DNA from: Didymella arachidicola
Taxonomy: Eukaryota > Ascomycota > Dothideomycetes > Pleosporales > Didymellaceae
Length of the DNA: 64,000 nucleotides
Direction: 5' to 3'
Assembly (NCBI GenBank): GCA_016630955.3
Contig: CM050002.1
Location: 434,001-498,000, forward strand
How positions within the stretch are numbered: position 1 is the stretch's first letter; every line of letters starts with the position of its first letter. Positions 45,167-56,735 of the stretch are shown one piece after another. The notes under the pieces are model-generated. The model worked only from the letters and a program-made list of their open reading frames with translations, made no database searches and had not been told where the DNA came from. Position numbers and translations under genes: made by a program.

Positions 45167-47218
45167 TCAAGAACAACAATCATCAAGCATAGCTGCCGCC
45201 TGCCAGCCAACCCTTACCACAAATGTTGCTTTACCCTGTCCGATGCTTTTCACGTGACCTAGGTAAGCAATGAGTTCCTCGTCGTCGCTGACCTCAACCG
45301 CAACTTCTCGCTCGCCCTGATCGTGTCTGTACACTACCAGTCCTTCCACTTTCAGCACGACTGTTCCAGGATGCTCACGCATGACTAAGTTGTTGATCTC
45401 ATTGACATTTTGCGTGTGCAAGATAGACAGCCAAACCGTCTTCGTCGGAAAAGGTGTAGCAGACAGGTGGTGTAATCGGAAATAAATTGGCACAGGTTGC
45501 GAATGCTGAGATGAAGCAGCGGGGTAATAGTTGTGGCTGTAATGATGGTTTGACGCGTGATGCAAGTCTGGGGGCTGCGAGTGTATACTCTGTCTGAGCT
45601 CAGGTTGATGGTAAGCCATACTTGGGAGTACAGCCGCGTCACTTGCGGCCAACAGCAACGATGGATCAATCTGTAAGTCGTTCGAGGGCGATTGCGCCAG
45701 AAGACTGCTTTGATCTGTATACGTCGCTGCATTGTGCTCTAGCACGGCGCTCTGTCGACGCCGTTCGGGCTGCGGTGCGATGACCGGCGGTGCTGGACCC
45801 GGGCCAGGACCTTGATGGAGTTGCTTTCTCTTCGAAGGATCTTTCTTTATTTTGTCGTGTTGCTGCCGCTTCACGACGTCCCTTGCTATCACTTCGACTG
45901 CCCGTAGTTTTCGCCCATATCCAGGATCGGCCTCGCCCTGGGCAAGAGCTCGCGTCAAGTGCTCTGAACCATTGACCCAGATTGTTTTGAGCTGCGTCCA
46001 TTGCTCTTCTCCAGCTTCATACTTATTGCAGAAATGCACAGTCTTGAGCTGTGCGATGTATGCGGCTCTGACCTGGCGCGTCTGCTCGGGGTTTAGACCA
46101 AGAGCATTCTTCGCGTCAGCAAGGGTCATCCTGGTCTCCATGGTGCGCAGACGCTTCGTGACATCCATGCAGATAACATCAAGCGACAAGGCTCTCTGCC
46201 CTTTGGGTCGAAACAGCGCGTCGTTGTTTTGCTTGAAGACCTCAGGTTCTTGTTGAAACACAGAGACCAGATGTGTATCTTCTTGGATAAGCCGCTGCAC
46301 CAGTTGTGTCCACCTCTCCGGACCAGTTGCTGTCTTTTTGATGACTCCTTCACCTTCACATATCTCCTGGAAGCACTCACGAAGCCTGCGGTACATGCTA
46401 TTGTCGAGGCCAAGATACGCCTTTGCCTCGTCGATGGTGGTCTCGGACGGGAATCGTGGCGGCTCGCCGGCTGTGTCTGCCGGCAAACCAGCCCAGCCTC
46501 GAGTTCGCCTTCGTCGTTTCCGTGTGCGCCATTTTTCGTCGCTCTCTCGCTGTAGCTGCTCTTGTCGCAACTGTCTTTGCGTTGATTCTTCGGTGTCTAG
46601 CAATGGAGAGTCCGGCGCGGGCTGAGCGGTTCGAATGTCTTCTGCGTTTTCACTGTCGATTGTGATGTAAGTTTCCTCTTCACCCTCTGAGCTCTCAGAG
46701 CTCCCGGAGCTTTCGGCCAGTATGGCATTGCCGAGCTGGTTGATCAAGCCCTTACCAGGCAAGGCCTTGGCCTCCTTCCTCTTCGGCTTTTTCTGTGTAC
46801 CACCGCCGTCAGTCTGTCTCTTTCTGGGCCGAGGGACACTTTCTCTAAGAAGGAGCTTGAGCCGCAAGCGTAATCTGACCAATTCGCGGTCGCTGATCTG
46901 GTAGCCCTCATCCTGGAGAGTATCCAGCATCTCCTTCTGGGTGTAGTTCTGCTCCCATAGCTGTTGGAGACGAGCAATAAGGGCAGGGTTCTTGTGAGCT
47001 GGATTCTGCTTGCTCGGAAAGTCCCATCGTTTGAATTGTGTCTGAAAAGCGCGTTTGCTGGATGACGCGTTAGCTCTCTCAGACTACTACGGGGGACCAC
47101 TATACCTAGGAGTGAAGCCTCGAGCTTCGAAGTGCGAGATGACCTCGTCCAGACTCTTCTTTTCTCCGACGTAGAGTCGATAGCACTCGGCCTCTTTATC
47201 ATCCCAGTTGTATACCAT
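45167..47218 (-). CDS. Clr5-domain protein, possible regulator
   Basis: Exons 47218-47106 and 47057-45167 with a 48-nt intron (GTATAG..ATCCAG) give 667 aa. The N-terminal Clr5-type domain (about residues 1-55) reads YNWDDKEAECYRLYVGEKKS, then LDEVISHFEARGFTPSKRAF and QTQFKRWDFPSKQ; the splice junction lies inside it. A second helix-turn-helix-like block follows (LIARLQQLWEQNYTQKEMLD, then LQDEGYQISDRELVRLRLRL). Basic and acidic stretches follow. The C-terminal third has Pro/Gln/His-rich runs and a final folded-looking segment. Clr5 was named for silencing in fission yeast; most filamentous-fungal members are uncharacterised and probably nuclear. Its start lies 383 bp from the divergent rhamnose-dehydrogenase-like gene, so a regulatory link is possible but unproven. 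Confidence 0.82.
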
Positions 47219-47601
47219 GCTGACCAGCCAACGTAACCATACAGGTAGCTTTGTCTGCGCAATCTGGTCTACAGGTCGCAGTGTACTGGTACGGCGGGCG
47301 GCTTGTGATGGACGCGCAATGCAATGCAATACCAAGACTTTTAGTCTCGGTGCACAATAACCCGCTTCACTCTCCACACGGTCATGCTTCCATTCATACA
47401 ATCGCGTCTACCGAAAATCTGTTCCGCTCTGCGGCTGCATATATTGTCATGGCGCTCCTGATTTACGAAGTGCTCCCTAAACCTCGTGCTTCTATAGGGT
47501 CTTGCACTCTGCAATTGTCTCCTTGACCTCCTTTCGTACCCCGCCTTCCCACTACTTCCCACAATTGCAGCTTCACAACACTGTTTCTGAGCTTGAACGA
47601 G
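47219..47601. promoter_or_regulatory. Divergent promoter, Clr5 gene and lra1
   Basis: 383 bp separate the two start codons. Both promoters must overlap here, which allows coordinated control. I find no motif that I can name with confidence. Confidence 0.45.
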
Positions 47602-48448
47602 ATGGCGCAGCTCCTCGTAGGGAAATCTATGGCCATTACCGGCGGTGTTACTGGAATTGGTCGTGCTATTGTCCTTGGGTATCTTTCACAAGGTGCCAAC
47701 GTCGCAGTCAATCATCTTGGCGACCCCAAGTCCTCTGAGCAGTTTCAGTCACTTGTCAAGGAGGCCTCAGAAGGTGGTAATAGGCTGATTGAGATTCCTG
47801 GCGATGTCAGCGACCCAGAGACTGGAAAGAAGCTCGTCAAGGCTGTCGTGGAGAAGTGGGGCCGATTGGACGTCTTTGTGAGCAACGCAGGTATCTGCGA
47901 GTTCAAAGAGTTTCTCGAGTGAGCCTGTCCCTCAAACCCTTCTCCCATTTCTGGGAAGACCTCGTGCTGACAGCAACAATTACAGTATCTCACCAGAGCT
48001 CTGGAACAAGACTGTAAATACCAACCTTACAGGTGCATTCAATACCATCCAAGCAGCTGCGAAACAGCTCTCCACACAATCACCACCAGGCGGCTCAATC
48101 ATTGGCATCTCATCCATCTCTGCGCTTGTCGGTGGTGCGCAGCAGGGTCACTACACCCCTACGAAGGCCGGTGTACTGTCCCTCATTCAGTCGTCTGCTT
48201 GCGCGCTGGGCAAATACAACATCAGATGCAATGCGCTTTTACCGGGCACAATCAAGACACAACTGAACGAGAAGGACCTCGAGGATGATGAGAAGAGGAA
48301 ATACATGGAGGGAAGAATACCTCTGGGCAGGACTGGTATACCTAGCGACCTGGCTGGACCAGCAATCTTTCTGGGCAGCGACTTGAGCGCATATGTCACT
48401 GGCGCTCAGCTGCTGGTTGATGGCGGACTGTTCGTGAACTTGCAGTAG
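47602..48448 (+). CDS. lra1: SDR oxidoreductase, probable L-rhamnose dehydrogenase
   Basis: Exons 47602-47918 and 47986-48448 with a 67-nt intron give 259 aa. It is a classical short-chain dehydrogenase. Cofactor motif TGGVTGIG lies at 13-20, SNAG follows the central strand, and the active site is ISSISALVGGAQQGHYTPTK with Ser, Tyr and Lys in the expected order. The specific string VNHLG near residue 35, the ending LLVDGGLFVNLQ and KYMEGRIPLGR are as I recall for fungal L-rhamnose-1-dehydrogenase (LRA1), which makes L-rhamnono-gamma-lactone. The adjacent gene is an amidohydrolase-2 lactonase, the enzyme type of the next step, which raises confidence. Glucose/ribitol-type dehydrogenases are the alternative. 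Its stop is 157 bp from the facing lactonase stop. Confidence 0.85.
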
Positions 48449-48605
48449 ACGATCATACTACGCTGCATGCAGATAACAAAGTTTGAGAGTTTCTCAGTGA
48501 AAGTACTATGACTATCTCGCCGACAACCGATTTGAGTGGCCTGTATGTCCCGTGCAATCAATCTGAATGATCGTCGCTCGTCGGTTCCTGGGCGACGTTT
48601 CTTTC

Positions 48606-49796
48606 CTAGAGCTGGACATCATAGGCTTTGCTCCCTGCCTTCCACCATACCTCCTCCCTCTTCTCTTCCGGAACGTGCTCTTCTTCCAGCAGCAACTCCA
48701 CACTCTCGACCCACAGTCCCCAATTACCCTTCTGTCCTGCTGGACCTCCAACATTACATACTGGCCAGTCAGATCCAAACATGACTCTATCACCAAATGC
48801 GTCAAGCACCTTGGACGTTATTGGGGTTAACGACTTGACGATGTCGGCTGTCGAAGACGGTGTGCCTTTCTCAAACTCATTGAAAGCACCAGACAACTTC
48901 ATGAAGTTGTTCTGATCTGTTCCAAGAGTCGAGACCGCATCAAGCCATGCTTTTGTGGGTTCGGTTGGGGAGTCTGTTGTGAGGGCATGTTTGCACAAAT
49001 GATCTGCAGGTCATGTCAGGGCTCTGAGTTCGCAAAAATGCAACTCAGGTATGCGAAGTGACTTACTAAGCACAAACCGTACTGGTTTGCCTTCGTTGCC
49101 ATTCTGTGCTTCCTTTTCTCTCACGTGCAGGATCATCTCGCCAACCGCACCCAATGGATCTGTGCCATCACGATGGATGTCAACACCAACATCAAAGGCC
49201 CATCCTTTACCTCCTCTTCCCTTCCCCAGACTGACGATGTTCTGAATCCAATCGACATTGCTGACCAGGCTCTTCACTTCACCCTCCTCTTTCCCCTGCA
49301 GCAGGTACCGAAACCCAACGATCTTCTCCCATAACTTCGGTCCTGCGGTCTCTTCTGCGATCTTTAAATAAACCTTAAATGCTGATTTCGAGATATTGAA
49401 CGGTGCCCATACAACAGCACCCTTCATTTTCTCGCCCTCCCCCTTCTCAAACCCATCACCCGCTTGCGGCCTCTCCTCCACAATCCTTCTCAAAAATTCC
49501 AGCTCCTGAAGTGGCGCCTTCGACCACTCCCTGAGTTTCTCCTCAATCTCCTTTTCACTCGCACTTGAACTGATGTCAGGAGTTTTGGACGGCAGATAGC
49601 GGTCTGTTTCCACGTAAATGAAGCCTGCGAGTGCAGATCCAGCTGGCGAAGACGCAGCGACACTTTTGTAATCGGAGATGCCATGACGCTTAGCAAGGAA
49701 GTGTGAGGGATCGGTTATCCAGCTGTGGTCTGCAGATGTGGTGGCTGTTGAAGGCCAAAGGTGTATGTGAGAGTCTAGCATAAAGATGGGTGTCAT
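48606..49796 (-). CDS. lra2: Amidohydrolase-2 family, probable L-rhamnonolactonase
   Basis: Exons 49796-49067 and 49003-48606 with a 63-nt intron (GTAAGT..CTGCAG) give 375 aa. The TIM-barrel metal-hydrolase family signature is present: HxH in MLDSHIHLWP near the N-terminus, a central FIYVETDR strand, WAFDVGVDIH, RFVLNHLCKHA with a His ligand at the splice junction, and the C-terminal catalytic Asp in VMFGSDWPVCNV. Fungal L-rhamnono-gamma-lactonase (LRA2) belongs to this family and opens the lactone made by the neighbouring dehydrogenase. Convergent pairing of the two genes supports that role. A translation start at the internal MLDSHIH is possible. 2-pyrone or other sugar lactonases are alternatives. 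Confidence 0.85.
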
Positions 49797-52700
49797 TGTA
49801 GATATGATCTGGAACCAGAGGCAGAAATCGAGGATCCAATGATACAGATGTGTTCAAAAATTTCATGGAAACTTGTTTTCGTGATGCTCAGTGATGCTCC
49901 AGCTTTTCTGGATTTTCGTGATGCGGGGAATTCTGCTGAATCGGGTTGCGGGGTAAAAGACTCCGGGAAGCGTAACATTCAAGCTGCGAATATCAATATG
50001 AACATCCTTCGTGATTCTAGTCGCGGGGAATCTCAAAACTCTTCGCCTTACATTCGACTGGCAGTCTCCGAGGTAAGTCGATCCATCACATCAGCTTGCC
50101 TCGGAAGCTCTTGCTAAGGGTCATGAATCGGAAAATTCGCGGTGACAAAACTGCGAAGGTTCTCCAGTGAACCGTGAGCGCCTTCAGATAGTCTGAAAAC
50201 TTAACACAAGATTAATGCTAGTGGCCTTTTCAAATGGAGTACTCGGATATGTCAAAGTGGATGGCCTGCGTCGAGGTTGTCTTGCTTTGGAATGGTATTA
50301 GAGGCGGAAAGGTACGATCCGTGTATGTAGATGGAGCAAGATCATTCCTGTTGCAGATCAAAATAGACTAATCAACCTGCTCTGCCAGCTAGTAGATACA
50401 TATAGGCGGGTATCCTGCGACAGTTCCCAAATTCAACAAGAAGCCACTTACTTGGACGCCGAGTGTACGCTTGTTCTCGTATCTACACTCGTACGTAAGG
50501 TTTCGATATTCTGCACTCCGACTCTGGCAATCAAATCAGAATGCTGCTATGGTGTTTGTACCTGTCTACAGTTGCTGTTGTCATGCGTTCGAAACAAGCC
50601 TTCCTGAACTCAATGTTACCCCTCCAGGGTCTGGCTTCCCGCGAGGGTTCACGGCAAATGTCAAACTCAATCTCCATAGCTAGCCAGCCATGATGTGGGG
50701 ACAACTTTTCACCCCAGACCTTGCGATGACTGCATGTGAAATCGCAGGGTCCGAGAGATAGGACATTTCGCGGAGGAAAGAAGGCCGAAACAAAGGCCGC
50801 GATAGCAGCTCAACATGCGAGATCATATGTTCACCACATACTGTGTAGATGACGTGGTGCGTCAACTAACTAGTGAGTATGAGTGGATCCCAGCGACGGA
50901 AACACCGGCAGCATACAGTTGACGAAAGTCTCTGCAAACAGGTGTGGAGTCGCTGGGGCCGTCAGCTCGCTTGTCAGCCACATTCCACAGCACCGTCCGT
51001 ACCGGACTCTGGACTGGCGCACACGATATGGAAAACCCAGCTGAGCAGCTCATAGCGGGAGACCGTCTTTGTTAGTTTGCCATAGCAGTCCGGATACGAC
51101 GTAGGGAGGCACGTACTAGAGATGGGCACTATGTCAAGGGACGTCTGAGGCCTCTCCACTGCGCCATCCCGCGCCATCCGTTGTAAGGTCCACAGGGTTT
51201 GCCTATCGTGACCATCACCATCGGGACGAAGACGAGATCTTGTTGTCTAGATGGCGTTCTGTGGCATACCCCAGTGCACAGACGCAATCTGGCAATTGTA
51301 CGAGTCGCCTAGCTACGAAATCTGTGAGCAGGTCCATCTAAGATACTGCGCGGCAGTCGCTGTGTCAGTTGTTCGGTCCTGTCATCCAATCGACGATGGG
51401 GTAACCAAGTTTGCACAGCTGGGCAATGAAGTCGCGCCTATGGGTGTGGAGCAAACAAGAACAGACCCTTGACGTTACAGCCAGTTCAAGGGTCAAGCAT
51501 CAGCGAGCTGCAGGTCATTTTAGGGCGTTGCGTGTGGCTTGCAATTTGGAGTACAGCTTCGAAGTGCGGCTCGCCCGGTGTTTCTCGCCGAGGTGGGGTG
51601 ATGTTGTGACTTATTTGAGATGCAAGGATTTGTGGCTCAGCGGGTCGTCAAGACATCTACAATCGTGAGACAAGTAATTTGACTCGTTCTGAATCTTCGA
51701 ATAATGTTGTGCATTCGTATGCAGTCAGACTTGATTGGCGTTGTGGGGTGGTGTTGAATTTTGCTGTGCATTTCGCACCATGTGGATTTCTGCGAACCCA
51801 GAAAGGTCGATTTGTATTACCTTGCTTAGGCGGCCCATCGCTCGGACATTGTCGGGAGCGCTGCCTGGAATTTCTTCAGCCCAGTACCAACCTCTCTTTT
51901 GAGAAGATATTGTCGGGTAACGTTATATCTGGCCTGATATACTGGAAGACGGCATGCGTAGTCGACAGCGATCTCGCGTACACAACTACCACAGTAGACT
52001 CTGCACAGCGTTGGCCCCACCGCAATGACACAACTTCCCAAAGAGTGGAGAATTGACGCGTCGAGGTCCTCGCACAACGCGTTGTGCTGCGAAGAGCCTC
52101 AAGCACGTGCGTTGTGAGACTTGACGTGTCATCCGAAGTTGCACGCACGCAAATCGACCTGCGACGATCATTGTCGTCCAAACTTCGCCTCCCCAGGGTC
52201 CTCATGACTCGGTTCGACAGAGAGCTCGTGCTTTGAGCGCTCAGATCTCGGGTCGCACAGTCGACCGGCACGGAACGCTACCGAAGGGTGTACCCGAGGT
52301 TAACGGTCTGCGACTTTGACCGACCACTTGTCATCCAACTTTATTGCTGAATGGCACGCCAGGCCCTCAGACCCTTTGGCCTACCGGCGACATCACGCGA
52401 CGCTGCTTCAGAAAGCCGTTACTCGTTGGGGTAGCTTGGGGATGACAGGTGGGAAGTCGGCAACAACCCCAGCTGTTTCTCAGATCCACAGATCGCCCTT
52501 GACCGAGCTTGGCACTCGGGGGTCGCCTGGTACGCCGCAGCTCTGCATCAGCAGGAAGCGGCGTGAGGATGAGACGATAAGAAGCGTGAGATAAGCCAGC
52601 AGTTGCAACAAAGAGTGACCATTGAGGACGGTGGAGCCTGGGAGCCCGGCGTTTCGCACATGCAAATCCGAAATCGCACTCGGAGAAGATGCTATGGACG

Positions 52701-55084
52701 CCATTAGAATAGCAAAGAGAGTGCTTTGCTAGGATTTCACTTTGATGCAGTGAGATGAGGCATAGATCTTCCTTCACTACTGCAATGATTCTGCCGGATC
52801 AATAGGCTCTGCAACTTCAATCCTGATGCATCGTGCGGTGTCGCCCGTCCAATCGCAGAATGAAGACGCATCTCATTTCTTGTATGCGTCTAAACGGTGA
52901 ACATTGTCGGCAGGACGCTCGTGCATCAAGCGCAATGCAAAATCTTTTGACCCAGCTGGATGGCACCCATTCACGGTGCTCATCAGTAACAAAGGGGGAG
53001 CAACAAGACTTTTTACATGCAAGTGAGACTGTCTTTTGCATGGACGGCAGCAAATTGCGGAGACCGCGGGGCCTCTGTACCGTGCAAAAGTTGGAGCATG
53101 CTCCACGCCTATCCATTTGATGTGGAACAATAGGAGCTGTGTCATCGTGATGACTGCAATGCCGCCCGTATTGGAGTTGAGCGTGGCGCACCTCTTGCAT
53201 CTATACGAATGCTTTAGTGAGCTTGATCGGCCAGGAACCAACAGGTCATTTGCATCGGGGATCCGGGCCATAATCATGCAATGTTGTCGGCCTGTCATAC
53301 GCTGGAAATACATAGTACATTGAAGGTTTGCGTGCAACTTTTCCTGCAAGCGCTGTTTGGGCACAACAAGGAGATACATATGTGCTCCGAGGAGTATGAC
53401 GAGACGTGTAAAATCGGGACTGGCGTTGCGCCGTGTTCGGCGCTGGACTGGTGCACGAGCCTAAGCACGAGCTGGGTAGTGCTCATGGCTGACACTGCGG
53501 GAGCGGGAATGACAGGCATAAAGTTTACTCACGCGCTATCCGAGCCAGGGACAAAGTGTTGCAATTCCACAAGCAGTAATTCCAAGTTTCTGTGACCCTT
53601 GAGGACGCTGTGGACAAGGGCTAGGAATACCGCAACGCAACATGATGGTTAATGGGACGGTAGTGCAAGAGTGCATGCCAAGTTTGGCGCCGCTGGGTCC
53701 ATTCTCAAACCTGAAGTGGATGGACCCGCAGGGTGCAGGCCCGCTTGACTGATCCTGTATTGGTGGGAGGACCCTCGGGATTAGGTATTCCGTACTGAAA
53801 CTTCACGCCTGTCAGCGCCATCGGAATCCTCAAGACGTGTTATGAAAGGTACTAGACTAACCACAGACTCTTAAGTATGCCGCTGATGTTAACACAGATT
53901 TCCGATAGTACCTGGAGTCGTGGTGACAGAGAGGGAGCGAAGCTTTTCTCGAAATTGGCGTCATCCACGATGGCGCGACACGAGTGTGATAATCTTCCGC
54001 CATCGAATTAATCCAGGAAACGGCCGAAAGTGGAGATAGTCCGTGAGGGGTGGTTCGTTGAGCCCCCAGCCAGCGAGCCGAACGTACCTAGGTACAATCA
54101 AGGCACCTGCCGTGTTTGAGGTTCATTGGAAGGACTGACCTGATGATGCCTGTAGTGCGACAAATATGGCTCGATAACATGCCGAAATTACTCGCGACAT
54201 AGCCTGGAGCGCAGAGCAAGGCGGAAAGGATCAGAGCAGACGAGGTTGTTGACACGAGGATGGTTCGCGCTACGTGTGGCCCGTGCGGCCGTGGGCACTT
54301 AGAGGCAGTGAACAGCCAAGCGATACGTTGCTGAGAAGACATTACTGTGTATTGAGTTAGAGTAGATCGCTGGACATAGTTCAGATTAGTTTTCTGCTGC
54401 TTGCATGCCGGAGATATCACTGGCCATTGTGCGAATCTGTGAGCTTGTGCAGCGGCACACAATGGCGGCTTCCTGTTTAGGCGCAGGGTAGGAAGCAAGG
54501 GAAGCGCGACTGACAGGCATCAAATGAGCTTGTGCCAAGCTGCCAAACAATGGTACCCCTAGGGTTCTAGCCATCCCTCAAGTTTATCAGCGATGCCTGA
54601 TAGGTTAGCAGAGCACAGCAGACCAGCACAAAGTTGCTGAGGGTGGTCGCTCACTCGCTCTCAATGCGAGCATTCCAATGATCGGCGAGCAGTTTGGTGT
54701 AAAAGCTGGATTTGAAGTTGCGTACCCGCGAACTAATGCTAACATGCCACAGCAACTTTTTGCGTAGACTACAACGGACGAAGAAGATGCCCTGGAACGC
54801 CCGAGCGATGAGAAAAAAACGCTGCAATTTTGCATCGATAATGATGGATGCCCCTGAACGCCGTATAGCCGGACCGTCCTGTTTTGGTGACCAAAAGGAT
54901 ATTTCCCAGACATGATGCTCGCTGAAAAGAGGAAAATGAAACAGAACACCGACTCAACTCCATCCTGTGGATGTGGTGATGGAGCGGTGGTGTGGATCGT
55001 CGAACGTCTAAATTACTGCGTCCTCATGCGGTCATGGCGCCTCCACTGGCCGGGATGTGTGCTGGTCAAAGCGGATGCCGCACC
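49797..55084. other. Gene-poor 5.3-kb region
   Basis: No frame on either strand shows a recognisable domain, and the open frames are short and overlap in several registers. The left end holds the lactonase promoter, the right end the glycosyltransferase 3' UTR. A 16-bp perfect palindrome at 52072-52087 and a 12-bp palindrome near 54087 are the only structures noted. It may contain lineage-specific genes or decayed repeats that I cannot see. Confidence 0.4.
52072..52087. repeat. 16-bp perfect palindrome
   Basis: GCACAACGCGTTGTGC is its own reverse complement and is centred on ACGCGT, which equals the MluI cell-cycle box core bound by MBF in fungi. It is isolated from any recognised gene. Confidence 0.6.
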
Positions 55085-56735
55085 TCAACTTACGGCAGTG
55101 GAAAACATGGCGCTTCTCTCGCGAAGCTTACTTTGCTCTGGAGTAGGTGTCATAGGAGGTGTCATCGGTGTGTTTGGAATGGGGAGCATCCTGATGTTGT
55201 CGTCGGCGTCGGCGCCTTCACGAGTTCCCCAGGTTGTCTAGGGGAAAGTCAGCCGCGTGTGCGATAGCAGCGCTGCGGGGCCGGGAACGTACCTCTGTGA
55301 CTGTCATGCAGCCGTACAGCTTGATCAGGTTGTGGAAATAGCCAAATAGAACCGAGACCGGGATGAAGCGCACGTCGCCCGGGTTTCTTAACAAATGCGG
55401 AATTAGCTTGATCGTCTTTGCGAAGACCAAGTGCGCGAGGAACAACCCCCAAAACAACGACGGCTGCCATTGCTCGGCCTGCGGGTGCACCTCACTGTCC
55501 ACTGCATAATATCCTGCTTCCCTTAATGTGAGATGGAAGGTGACCAATAGGCCGGCGTCGAACAGGAACGCCCATTGCGTAATGGTGGTCTGGAAGACGG
55601 CGTAGAGTGACCATGGGTAGTTTCTGTAATGCAGTGCGTTAGCGAGGTGGTCGGCGCGATGAGTGGAGGGAGGGGCAGTGCTTGGCGCCTCACGACACGA
55701 AAAAATATGCAGGCGTCGGCTTTGCAGGAGGGATTTAGCACTTACATCCACATCTGAACGTCAGCCAGACTCGTTAGGTTGCTCCTCCAATTAGAGCGCA
55801 CCCACCGCAGACACTGCCGCAGGTATTTGTGGTCACTCTCGAGGGTTGTCTCCACTTCGCACTCGCGGTGGTTCTGGATTTGGATCTTCCAATTGTTGTT
55901 GAATAGCCATCGAGTGATGAAGTTGTCGTCGTCGGCGTTGAGAAAGTGGTCGCTGCCCCATGTCTCGTGCGTGAAGCCGTACGTGAACTTGGGGTCCTGC
56001 AGGATCTCCGATCGATACGCTACTGCTCGGCCAGACAGGCACGGCAACCCACCATCGATCCAGTTGCAGGCGGTGCAGTCGAAGTTCCTTCTCACAAGAT
56101 ACATGGCGCCGAGGAACTCCCAGATGCTGTTGCGGTTTACGCGGCGTAGCTGTTGGTTTGTTCCAACGCCTCCCATACGAGGGTCTTCGAAAGGTGCCAG
56201 GAGCCATTTGCTGAACTTCTCTGGCAGCCAAACATCGTCGTCAAGCAAAAGCGTGATCTTGGTCTCAACCTCCGGGATCGCCCGACACAGTTGGCGACGC
56301 TTGTTCGCCTGGCTAACAGATAAAACTTGGATGATTTTGGGAGCGCCTAGCTCCTCTACCAACTGGTAGACGCGCTTGATCCTCGAGTCAGGTGTCACGA
56401 GAATCAATTCGTAGGGTTCAAGCCGGTAGGCGCTTTGGACCGTTTCCTTCAGTTGCTGGAGGTCTTCAGCCACAGTGGGTATGATAACTGTGACATCTTT
56501 CGATGTGATGGTAGGTTCGTCGACAGGCTGGATGGGTTGATATGTCCAATTGCTCGCGAGGTTGACCCAGAGTCTGAAGTATCGGAAGAGGCTGAGTCAC
56601 GAGTCAGTTGTTGAAACTCAAAAGCGGGAGCATCATGGTGGTAGGCCGTGGTACGGGCCCAGGAACTTACAAGAGCGCGACGAAAATAGCAAACCAACTG
56701 CAATTGGGGAACAAGCCGAAGGAAAAGGGAAACAT
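55085..56735 (-). CDS. cps1: Family 2 glycosyltransferase, Cps1-like
   Basis: Exons 56735-56671, 56591-55746, 55623-55293 and 55237-55085 (introns of 79, 122 and 55 nt) give 464 aa. The first exon encodes a membrane anchor (MFPFSFGLFPNCSWFAIFVA) joined to LFRYFRLWVNLASNWTYQP. The catalytic domain shows KDVTVIIPTVAED, the nucleotide-sugar/metal motif LLLDDDVWLP, TACNWIDGGLPCLSGR, the acceptor-site ETWGSDHFLNADDDNFITRW, and CLRWVRSNWRSN in place of the Q/RxxRW motif. Two or more C-terminal membrane spans follow (FLFDAGLLVTF; SLFWGLFLAHLVFAKTIKLI). The last exon (TTWGTREGADADDN) ends in a Pro/Thr-rich tail. It resembles fungal polysaccharide synthases of the Cps1 type, related to hyaluronan synthases; the product is unknown. 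A read-through past the third donor would lose the GTREG motif. Confidence 0.9.
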
